Assembly: GCF_001949145.1 (NCBI RefSeq)
Contig: NW_019091559.1
Span: 32,515 to 94,514 of the forward strand
Direction of reading: 5' to 3'
DNA from: Acanthaster planci
Taxonomy: Eukaryota; Echinodermata; Asteroidea; Valvatida; Acanthasteridae
Length of the DNA stretch: 62,000 nt
The notes under the pieces were generated by a model. It saw only the letters and a program-made list of their open reading frames with translations. It was not told the origin of the DNA and ran no database searches. Shown piece after piece: positions 28,501-37,071 of the stretch; within the stretch, counting starts at the first letter, position 1, and each line of letters opens with the position of its first letter. Made by a program: the position numbers and the translations under genes.

Positions 28501-31500
28501 NNNNNNNNNNNNNNNNNNNNNNNNNNNNNNNNNNNNNNNNNNNNNNNNNNNNNNNNNNNNNNNNNNNNNNNNNNNNNNNNNNNNNNNNNNNNNNNNNNNN
28601 NNNNNNNNNNNNNNNNNNNNNNNNNNNNNNNNNNNNNNNNNNNNNNNNNNNNNNNNNNNNNNNNNNNNNNNNNNNNNNNNNNNNNNNNNNNNNNNNNNNN
28701 NNNNNNNNNNNNNNNNNNNNNNNNNNNNNNNNNNNNNNNNNNNNNNNNNNNNNNNNNNNNNNNNNNNNNNNNNNNNNNNNNNNNNNNNNNNNNNNNNNNN
28801 NNNNNNNNNNNNNNNNNNNNNNNNNNNNNNNNNNNNNNNNNNNNNNNNNNNNNNNNNNNNNNNNNNNNNNNNNNNNNNNNNNNNNNNNNNNNNNNNNNNN
28901 NNNNNNNNNNNNNNNNNNNNNNNNNNNNNNNNNNNNNNNNNNNNNNNNNNNNATTTCACGAAATTGTTGAATTTCCTTATTTTGCTTCTTGTGTATACAT
29001 GTTCATGTAGGTGTCCTTTGTACTACTGCTGGAGTGAAAGCTGGAGATAAATCTGTTCTCCATGTTAGTTCCCAACATTGTAATTCAACGTAACTGCAAT
29101 TACATGTAGATATCAGAGGAATGGGTACCAACGATAAAGGAAGCTGCTGTTTTTAATAAAGCAAGGAAGTTAACGTGATGGTGAAAAGACCTACTGTTGC
29201 ATTGACATACAGACAGACTGCCAGTTCTGATTAATGCAGTCATGAATTAAAGTTTGTGCGTACAATGTTTGTGCTTGTGACCGTGCAAAGTGCATTGGGC
29301 ATATACTAGGGAGCTGGCAAATTGCCAAGCAAGTGACGCTGAGCAGATTATATTGTATGGAAGGCCAAAAGATGACATTGTTTGGAATCTCTCATCTGTG
29401 CTCTTTCCTCGATAACAATAATGTTCTTTAGTATTGTACGTGTCTGATTGCGTTGAAACCTTGCAGATCGTGAGGAAGAGAAGGTTTATGAATGGAGATC
29501 GACCTCATATGATGATAATGTCATATGAGGAGTCACGTGACATTGATGGTGCACCCTTTAAAGCACTATGTCTGATGAAGTTCATGCAATATTGGGTTTA
29601 AACTTGGCAGATATTTAGAAAGGGAAGTGTTACAGACGAAATTGGCCTAATGTGATGATGACGTCATCAGATGACCTTGTCACGTGACAATAAAGGTGTA
29701 TTCTTAAAAGCCCTACATCTCGTGAAGTACGTGCCCGTTTGGGTTCAAAGCTTGCAGATGTCTTGAAAGGGAAGGACTTTAGACGATCATTGACCTGATG
29801 TGGTGACTTCTTCATGTAACTAGTCATGTGACATTAAAAGTACATTTTTTAAAAAGTTCTGTATCTCCTGAACCGCGTGCCTGATGGTGTTGAAATTTGG
29901 TAGATAGCTAGAATGGGAAGTGTTATAGACAAGGTGACGTGATGTAAAGGGTATAAACTTTAATTCGTTACATTCGTTACATTCTTAAATCAGAATGGGT
30001 TCAAAAATATTTACCAATACCAAAAATGTTTTTAGAAACGTTTGGAATTATTGGATTGATATTTGAGTAAGAAGTAAGAAATTCAAACGAAGCAGTATTT
30101 CAAATGAAGGAATGCCCTTTTCTTAAGAAAAAGGAAATTGCAAAAAGCCCTTTGCTCTGCCCTTAAGACAGATAAAACCTGTCGTTGTTTCTTCTGACCA
30201 ACACCCCCCATTATTTTCTGCACGTTTTTTCAGCCAACAAGTATAGCCCCTTCGCAACTTTGGATTTTCATAAAACTTACATTAATGAACAACCCTCAGA
30301 CATAGATGCTCCTAAAACAATGACTCACAATGACGTCATTTACTGATTTATTATTAATTTTTTTTTAATATTTATATCAACCCATTGACTTGTACACGTT
30401 TTTAAAGCACAATTTGGGTAATTTAGCGATGTTCGATTGTCATCAATGTTACACCAAGCATGGACCTTAAACAAAAGATGGCACTAAAATAATAACATAA
30501 TGATGACGTCATCAAGTGACTTAATATTTAATATTATGTTAATGTAACAAAAAACGTATCAAATCAAACGTGGCCTCCCGCAAAATACTGTTTACAGCAA
30601 GTGGCAGAGTATTCCTCTCGTGTGTGTTAAATCAAAAGACCCTTCCTACTGATCGAAACTGGAAGTGGGCTTATTGTTTGAAAGTGGCAATAGGTATCAA
30701 CTTGCTTTCAACGGTGTTGGTCTGTTGGGTATAGTATTCTTCAAATCATCTACTGATGACGTCACTTAATCGGCGAACGCCCTCTAGTGACAGGTTGAAA
30801 ATTCTGTCCGTGGCAAAGTTTGTCCATATCGCCTGAAAATCGATGTAAGTGATGACCTTTAACCAGTTAACACGTGTGAAATTTGGGCCTATGGCGTCAT
30901 CGGATCGGAAGTTATAATAAAAAGTAATTTTATTCTTCAAAATTCGATAAAAAATCAACCGTTACAGATTTAAGTCATAACATTTTCATAAGACGATAGC
31001 TAAAACATTGAAGTCAACTGCTTGAAGCACGTAAGTGGTGTACTTCTTCACACAGATGAAGCGCAAAGGACAAAACCCCCTTCCAGTATTTGTAAACTCG
31101 AGAATCCCATTCACTTTGCACAGGCTACTGTGTGCGTGAACACGCGATATCTGACTGTAACACACGCAGCGCACAGTGTGTAAGGCATATACTCAGGAGC
31201 AGGCTAATTGCCAAGCGCATAGTGCTGGGACCAGATCACATTGTAGGGAACGCCAAAAGGGAAAAAATGTTTGCAACCTATAATCTGTCCTCCTTCCATA
31301 ATGAAAATAATGTGTTATATTCTATTTTGTATTGTGCATGTCTGTCTGGATTAGAAAACATGCAAATATATAGGAAGGGAAGGTTTATATACGGAGATTG
31401 CCCTCATGTGATGACCATGTTATCAGCAGACAAGTCACGTGACATTGAATATTTAATATTTTCCCGTAGGATTTGTACCCGTTTTGCAACAGCCAAACTT

Positions 31501-34500
31501 CAGAACTCTGGTCAATCTAACTGATTTTATTTTTATGAACACTACTGGTCCACCACGTGAAGAGGATTGCAGGGCAAAATTGTCATAATGACATCATCAG
31601 GGGTCACATTACGTGAGGATCAAATGTACAAAAGAATGCGAAAAAGCCCTCTGTTCTTTTGGAAAACAGACAGTAAGCTCTGGTTGTTTTTTGCTTTTGC
31701 TTGTTTGTTTTAGCTTTTGTTTGGGTTATTTTTGTCTTTATCTGTTTAGGTATTTTTGCCGTCTTGGGAACCTTTTCCTCCATGATGGCCTTCCACATTT
31801 CTACCCTGCGATGTTCTGAGACTCATACTCTAAAGACACTCCTAGTGCAGTATGCCACCCATCAGACGATGAACCTCTACGGTCCGTTCTTCTTCTCAAA
31901 GATGTCGATGGCCTGGAGACAGCCGAGCAAAGCGCAAGAAGCATTCCTCCTGGAGCTGATCTCCCGTGATGCGAATACTGAGTACGGCAGGCGATACTTG
32001 AGAGGCATTCAATCACTGCAAGATTTCCGAGACAAACATCCACTCACTAAGTATGACCACTACCAGGATTACTTCCAGAGACTGGCGGAAGGAGAGAAGA
32101 ACGTCTGTGTGGCGACCAAATTTGACAGATTTGGGACTTCTTCTGGTACCACAGGCAAGGGAAAGCTGATTCCAGTTGTGATGAAAACCTCCACGGTATT
32201 TTTACTGATGATATCCCAATGGTACTTGTATAAGCCAAGTCCCATACAGAAAATATTCACTTTGTATTGCCGACCAGCAAAGAGGTTTACAAAGTCAGGA
32301 TTGCCCATTGTTCCGTTTTTCTTTATCAGTGCAAGTGTATTCGAGCAAATTCACTTCACGGCCATACAGAATACACCTTTCAGCGCTTTCCAGATTTCAA
32401 CTGACTTCGAAGCCACCTATGTCCACCTTCTCTTTGCTCTTCTGGATAAAAGCATTTGTATATTCACGGCACCATTTGCGTCGCAGGTGTATAGGGCATT
32501 TGCAATGCTGGAGGATGACCAAGATATGTTCCTGGAGGATTTGTCTGTAGGCAGGATCAATCCTAGCTTGAACCTTGATGAGGAGATTCGACGGTCCCTG
32601 AATGCTGCATTGAAGCCCAACCTAGCGAGGGCCAACGAGCTGAGAGCGGAGTTTGCTCGAGGCTTTGAAGGCATCGCTATCCGGATCTGGCCGCATTTGC
32701 TGGGCATCACAACTATTGATATATCTGGATACATGAAAAAACTCAGTGAAAAGTATACAAAAGGTAACAGCCATCAAACTATTGACACCCGAAGAATTGC
32801 AGCTTTATTTGTTACATACCTGTGTGCTGTCTGGAGTCTACTTCTTTACCATTACGACCGTCTTAAAACGTAGATCTCGAGCTGCTGAAGTTTTGATTCG
32901 ATTCGTTTGTAACAGTAGTACGACGAATTAGAGAAAGTATTGACCCGGACTTTTGTTGGTTTTTTTTTATTTTTTTTAAAAACGCATTCGTTTTTCCCCT
33001 GTGACGTAACATTTGGCTTGTATACTCTTCAAATTTGAGTTCAATTCAAAAGAGTCCAATATGTCATTTAGCGTCGGGCCGGTGTTTTTGGTTGTGTGCT
33101 TACTGGTACATTTAAAGTGACAAACCTATACTATGGATTAGTTTGCCTCTTTAAAAAGAAAAGTTATACCCTAAATTTAAAATAAATTGACGACTTTCAT
33201 TTAAACCCTGCGTAGGTACCAGGTCTTATAGTCCTATCTATGCCTGTACCGAGTCTGTTGTTGCAGTTAACTTATGGATGGACGGCCAACCACAGCGCTA
33301 CGTGCTGATTCCCACTGAAGTCTTGACTGAGTTTGTTCCTGAAGACCTCTGGTTAGACTCAGTTCTTTTTGAAAAGTGTAAAACTATGTGAAGCAAGTCT
33401 CAAAAGATAAATCGGGGAGTGCAGTCCTAGATCCCCCATTATGCAACGTATTTATCTACTTATCATTATCATCATTTAAATTATTAGTTTCCTATTAGTT
33501 AGATTGGAAAACTAAGGAGCCTTTCTCAATTTTGTTTTTAAGTGTGGTTGAGTTGAATCTGTAAGAAAGCTTGATAGAAACCAAAGTTTTTCGATCTCAG
33601 GCCAACTTTTGATGGATGAACTTGTTGTTTTTTTAATCACCTAATGACTTCGGGCAGTGAACATTACTGTCTGTAAGTGCGGCCTGTACAACTAATTTCC
33701 CAAAATACGCTGTGACATTTCCGTCGAAAATGTGAAAACGTTTAGCTGGTGCCAGAGCCCTTGGGAAAAACGGTTGGAACGAACGACATGCCAAGCCGTA
33801 TTGTAACAAAGTCTAAAATAATTCCTATTGTTCATTGCCCACAGTGCGGAGGAGAATCCAGAGACGCTACTGATTGACGAGATCGAGGTTGGAAAACGCT
33901 ACGAGATAGTCCTAACGACTGTGTCTGGGTTTTATCGATACCGCATGGGCGATGTGGTTGAGGTTGTGGGTTTCCATGAGAACTGCCCCGTGATTCAGAT
34001 AAAGTATAGGTAAATTCAACTGGATAGACCGTCAATATTTATACGTTAAATTTCGTACCAAAAAGATAATTCTGGCGAGGACATCTGCAATTTTTTTGAA
34101 TTAATTGTCTATTCAACAATGGCCTGACGTTAAGATAGTGAGAAAGTAGTCTGTAAGTCATAATAAATGTTCTCCTCAATTCAGAACGGGTGAACTGCTC
34201 AATCTACGCAGCGAAAAGATTGACAAGCTTGTTGTGAACAACGCAATACAGGAAAGCTTGGGAAACTGGCCAGGGGTCACACTCGTGGAATGGACATGCG
34301 CCGAAAGCCCATTGATGTATGGGGACCAAGAGGGTAAATATCTGCCCAAAGTCCTGTTAGCCTTTTTAAGGCCATTTCTGTGGCCTCGAACACAAAGCTT
34401 CCGTTGAAGAGGAGGCAAAAAACCCACTCTTGGACAATAGTTTACGGCCATTTAATGTTGGAATGAAAATGCCTTACAAAGTATTTAGCTCTTGCACTTT

Positions 34501-35367
34501 TATTTGTTGATTATTTTATTGTTACATTGTATTGGATACGGTGTAATAAAATTTGACTTCTCGCTTAAAATGGCTCGCAAATAGCTGCCATTTACCTAAG
34601 AAAACTTTGAACAATATAATGTGATACAATGTTTACTTTCTAACGATTCCAAGGATATCACAGAAAATCGGTTGTAGCGTGCAGTTATTGCATACTGTAA
34701 TCTAAAAAAATATTTCGTATTTTTTTATTACACTACACACTACAATGATGCACAATACCATTAGTTTACAAAAATGTAGAGCATATAATACCACTTGAAA
34801 CACTTGAAGCAAATTGAGATTAATGATCTTTGTTCTATCCTTAGGCGTCCAGTATGATATGTACTATCTACTCTTCGTCGAGTTGGAAGCAGAGGTGCTT
34901 TTGTCGTCGAAGCAAAAGTCCTTGGTAATTTTACACACTGGCTACAGTAACAACATTTATAGCAATAAAGTAGAAACTTTGTTGATGTTTGTTTCCCAAC
35001 CACCACTGCTATTTCAGTTGTTTTTAACTGCTATTGTTGATGATGCAATTTTGGCATCAGGAATCGAATCTGCTATTTCTTATAATTCCACACATCTTGC
35101 CGTTTGGGCTTTTAGAATCGCATGTATTCCTTTTTCTCTCATCAGTTCGATAAGTCCCTACGCAAACAGCATGAGTTCTATGACCATTACCGCACAATTG
35201 GCACCATATGCGAAGCTCGAGTGATGATCGTTCGCCCAGGATCCTTCAAGAAATTACAAGAATTCATCGTAGCGAACTCAACAGCTAGTTACAACCAGTT
35301 CAAGATGCCAAAAAAGCTACATACAAAGGCCACTGTTGATCTGATGATGAGCAGCGTCACTGATTAA
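16514..35367 (+). CDS. GH3 domain-containing protein, copy 2 (GHDC-like), seven coding exons
   Basis: Coding exons are 16514-16634, 31750-32763, 33216-33351, 33845-34009, 34185-34333, 34845-34924 and 35146-35367 (TAA). They sum to 1887 nt (628 residues plus stop). Exons 1, 2, 4 and 5 have exactly the lengths of copy 1 (121, 1014, 165 and 149 nt). Exons 3 and 6 differ by 3 and 6 nt, and all phases match. Motifs are SSGTTGKGK in exon 2, YACTE at 387-391 and YRMGD at about 456-460. Assigning exon 1 across a 15.1 kb intron rests on three points: its 121 nt length, its phase-1 donor (ACAG/gtaagt) and its hydrophobic N-terminus resembling copy 1 exon 1. It could instead be an orphan exon. A TATA box precedes it. 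The exon 3 donor (gttaga) is unusual but joins in phase. The gene is divergent to copy 1, with 7.4 kb between start codons. Confidence 0.87.
16779..16983. repeat. 51 bp hairpin minisatellite (four units)
   Basis: Units begin at about 16779, 16829, 16880 and 16932. Each contains the inverted pair GCTTTTTCGC / GCGAAAAAG separated by a few bases, then a T-rich spacer. The array starts about 145 bp downstream of the exon 1 donor of GH3 copy 2. Lysine-rich or phenylalanine-rich frames through it on either strand are composition artefacts. Confidence 0.75.
17100..20640. repeat. Array of 148-180 bp repeats with TGACGTCA and GTCACGTGAC palindromes (intron 1 of GH3 copy 2)
   Basis: Three related unit types alternate. 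Type I has a period of about 148 bp (17690-18030 and 19970-20600). A TGACGTCA-like site is followed about 12 bp later by GTCACGTGAC; examples are 17708-17715/17728-17737 and 17856-17863/17875-17884, with more E-boxes at 20303-20312 and 20586-20595. Type II has a period of about 175 bp (18270-18720). Type III has a period of about 178 bp (17110-17530 and 18890-19260). Types II and III also carry GATGACGTCAT. Units are 70-85% alike by eye and not coding. Confidence 0.8.
20595..21500. repeat. Composite dispersed repeat block, copy 1
   Basis: This segment matches 30680-31420 almost end to end: shared CTTCAAATCATCTACTGATGA, a CRE palindrome at about 20794, a TTATTCTTCAAAAT stretch and a GCACAGTGT-like segment. 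It shares its right part with about 29270-29480. It is flanked by type I repeat units, suggesting one large element that carries its own tandem arrays. The 179-codon minus-strand frame across it is not conserved in the other copy and is not called as a gene. Confidence 0.6.
21084..21230. mobile_element. MITE nested in composite block copy 1
   Basis: About 147 bp begin with TTGGGGACCC and end with GGGGTCCCCAGT, forming an inverted pair. Two further GGGTCCCC/GGTCCCC motifs are internal. The second copy of the composite block (30.7-31.4 kb) lacks this segment, which supports insertion. Confidence 0.5.
21515..22680. repeat. Further CRE-palindrome repeat units
   Basis: Diverged type I, II and III units continue, with TGACGTCA sites at about 21723, 22049, 22457 and 22622. 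Two copies of the GCGAAAAAGCCCTATGTTCT hairpin motif lie at about 21855 and 22263. There is no coding evidence. Confidence 0.6.
23252..23413 (+). repeat. 5' LTR of Gypsy element
   Basis: This 162 bp LTR contains an AATAAA signal and a CCGCTAGGCAGTGGCAC block shared with the 3' LTR. It begins TG and ends CA. It is preceded by GGGTG, the left copy of the target-site duplication. Confidence 0.85.
23414..24829 (+). repeat. Gypsy 5' leader with two internal tandem repeats
   Basis: At about 23757-23950 a roughly 60 bp motif containing GACCGAGCAGTGAAA recurs three to four times. At 24545-24662 a 19 bp unit (TTTGATATTGCATTCACTG) recurs six times. Neither is coding. The long repeat-bearing leader is unusual for such short LTRs. 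Confidence 0.6.
24830..25570 (+). pseudogene. Gypsy gag (frame-disrupted)
   Basis: An open frame of 151 codons starts at the ATG at 24830 and matches the helical capsid region of invertebrate Gypsy gag proteins, including EEPIDDFVNRCREKA. A frame change near 25230-25280 moves the reading to a second frame. That frame continues to a zinc-knuckle remnant near 25471-25510 (CKACGSKGNWAKYC), where the usual histidine is asparagine. It ends in a basic SR-rich tail. The gene is broken. Confidence 0.75.
25800..26035 (+). pseudogene. Gypsy aspartic protease fragment
   Basis: A frame of about 75 codons beginning near 25803 contains the catalytic motif VDTGAGGN and downstream residues typical of Gypsy protease. 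It ends at a TAG at about 26030. It is not joined in frame to the gag or RT segments. Confidence 0.7.
26200..26916 (+). pseudogene. Gypsy reverse transcriptase fragment with altered active site
   Basis: This 238-codon frame covers the RT fingers and palm: RVCLDPKRLN, a RLPFGLSNSQNIFQ block and a CVGIADGIAAYG block. In active elements the latter reads ADD; here the second catalytic aspartate is glycine. This would inactivate the enzyme. The frame ends at a TGA. Confidence 0.85.
26930..27220 (+). pseudogene. Gypsy RT connection/RNase H start, truncated
   Basis: Frames across this stretch read FLGIITYVSPYIPNL and a later VLEVDASQCGLG, the beginning of the RNase H domain. A frameshift lies near 27125-27140. 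Homology stops near 27220, and the remaining RNase H and all integrase sequence are absent. Confidence 0.7.
27462..27633 (+). repeat. 3' LTR of Gypsy element
   Basis: This 172 bp LTR has the same ends and core as the 5' LTR but with indels near the start, so the insertion is not recent. It is followed by GGGTG, the right copy of the target-site duplication. Confidence 0.85.
28262..28952. other. Assembly gap (691 N)
   Basis: This is a run of N inside intron 1 of GH3 copy 2. Any open frame spanning it is an artefact. Confidence 0.99.
29270..29950. repeat. Partial composite block and type I repeat units
   Basis: The segment 29270-29480 matches the right part of the composite block at 21286-21490. 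Type I units follow, with GTCACGTGAC at 29532-29541 and 29679-29688 and TGACGTCA at 29659-29666. There is no coding evidence. Confidence 0.6.
30130..30540. repeat. Type III repeat units and hairpin motif
   Basis: A GCAAAAAGCCC hairpin-motif copy lies at about 30140. Two type III units follow, with TGACGTCA at about 30331 and 30504. They are non-coding and equivalent to the unit series at 17110-17530. Confidence 0.55.
30680..31640. repeat. Composite dispersed repeat block, copy 2
   Basis: This is the paralogue of 20595-21500, followed by a type I-like unit with GTCACGTGAC at 31434-31443 and another GCGAAAAAGCCC hairpin motif at 31639. It ends about 100 bp before exon 2 of GH3 copy 2, so the array reaches almost to the acceptor. 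Confidence 0.6.
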
Positions 35368-35738
35368 TCGTCAACTCGACATTTGTTCAGGTTTACATTT
35401 TATAAGGGAAGTTAATTCTTTTCCCCCGAATTTCAGACTTCCACTGTGGTGTACATTTCAGTGTTGAAGCCATAAAATATTATTTTGTTGGGGTTAAACA
35501 GTGACGTATAGGTATTGAGAGAGAGTAGAAATGTAAATGTAAGATAAATGTGAGCTAAAGTATAGAGCCATAGTGTGTACAATCAAAACAATATGTTGAC
35601 TGAATGTTCTCAGAGCTACAACTTGACAATGTTCGATGAACATTCCTTTCCTTTGCCAATTTAGAGGTTTGGTATTTTTTACAAGGGCATGAACCTCCTC
35701 ATTCCTTTCCTTTTTTCATGAGTTTTCTGGGAAATGTA
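35368..35738. other. 3' flank of GH3 copy 2; no further gene
   Basis: AT-rich sequence follows the TAA at 35365-35367. No canonical AATAAA is obvious; ATAAAATATT near 35470 is a possible variant. Nothing else is recognised. Confidence 0.4.
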
Positions 35739-37071
35739 CCGTAATTTTCGGAATATAAGCCGCAACCCATGCGTTGATTCTCACGCTGAAAAATGTCTCT
35801 GCGGCTTACACCCCAGGCGGCTTATACGGTAAACTCTTAAGGATAATATCAGTCACAAAAGCCGCGCCGGGCCACGCATACCACGTGTTTTCGTTGGTTG
35901 TCGTTCACTCTGAAACCTCGAACCTCGCAGATTAAATGAAAATTTGAGGATTTGAAGTTATTAACAAAATTCTCCAAGTCATGGTGTCACTAACAGAGGC
36001 CCTACATGAAATTTGTAAATAATCTTAAACTTTACTTGCCCGTGGCAAGATTATTTAGTGATTGTTTTCCGCTTTTTATTCAATCTCATGGTGTATTTTT
36101 GGAGACCGATAATCATTTTGCTAATTTTTTTTAGTGTTATAACCTAAAATACTATAACCTATTGTTATAACCATTGAAGCGGTTGATTCTTTTTACAAAG
36201 AATCCACCGCTTGAGAAAGAGAAAGAGATTTTTTTATACCGTTGAAAAGAATCAACCGCTTCAGTGGTGTATCTTCGTGCTGCAGATTTTTCGTCTTTTC
36301 GCCGATCATAATAAGCATGAATAGCTTCAGAATTTTTCTGCATTTTTACTTTCTGTGGTCAAGTGGTTATTGGAAAGAGTCAGCGATTGGATTGTCCATG
36401 AATGGGTCTGTGGTAGTAGTCGGGCTAGCCTGAAAACAGGGTTTGCAATGTTCGCAATGTGGTGTGCAGTGTGTGTGCGCCGCAAACAGCATGCATGCAG
36501 TGCAACATAAGCGGTTCCAATGTGTCGACTCAACCAAGGTCTCGTGTCGTATTTTTCACTTTGAAGCGATTTGGCGGTGTTTTTTTCTTTATCGGCGTTA
36601 CAAAAATTTTGGGATAATCGGATGTAGTGTTGTGGAAGGTTACAGTGGTATTTTTATATAAAAGCCTATTCTTTTGGCCAAAAAATAGTCGACTTACGAG
36701 ATAAAATGATCTTTCTACTTAAAGAACTAACTTCAATACCAAGATTTTATTGTACGTCCCCAAGTGCATAACTTTTGCTGGCCGTTGGTAAAAAAGGCAA
36801 AAGCTGATGCATTGCCCATGCAGGACCACCATCCAGCAGCCCCCCCCATATTAAATTTGAGGACTTAACATTCAGTTTTTATGGTGACACCCATTTTCAT
36901 TTTGTTTTATACTTTTATTAGAATTTCACGTGTAGTTGACGAACTGTACTTGCTGTATTGGCGCTTCAGCTCACAGCGCGATGACCGTGTTGGATCGTCA
37001 GCACTGCAGTGCGGCTTATACACCAGGCGGCTTACACACCAGGCTTATATTCCAATCATCACCGTATGTAT
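35739..37071. mobile_element. MITE family TACCGTAATTTTCGG, two inverted ends about 1.3 kb apart
   Basis: The left end (35739-35833) begins TACCGTAATTTTCGGAATAT and closes with GGCGGCTTATACGGTA, itself a small foldback. Near 36995-37071 a GCGGCTTATACACC segment and an inverted TATATTCC...CCGTA end appear. This may be one 1.3 kb element or two related short ones. A diverged end also occurs at about 567-640. Between the ends I see no transposase. Confidence 0.5.
36175..36263. repeat. Inverted repeat with 19 bp perfect arms
   Basis: TGAAGCGGTTGATTCTTTT at 36175-36193 is repeated in reverse complement at 36245-36263, with a 51 bp loop. It lies inside the MITE-bounded segment 35739-37071. It could form a stable hairpin. 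Confidence 0.7.

Noticed and set aside
28213-29010. Three open frames of about 240-252 codons
   Set aside because: They consist almost entirely of N from the assembly gap.
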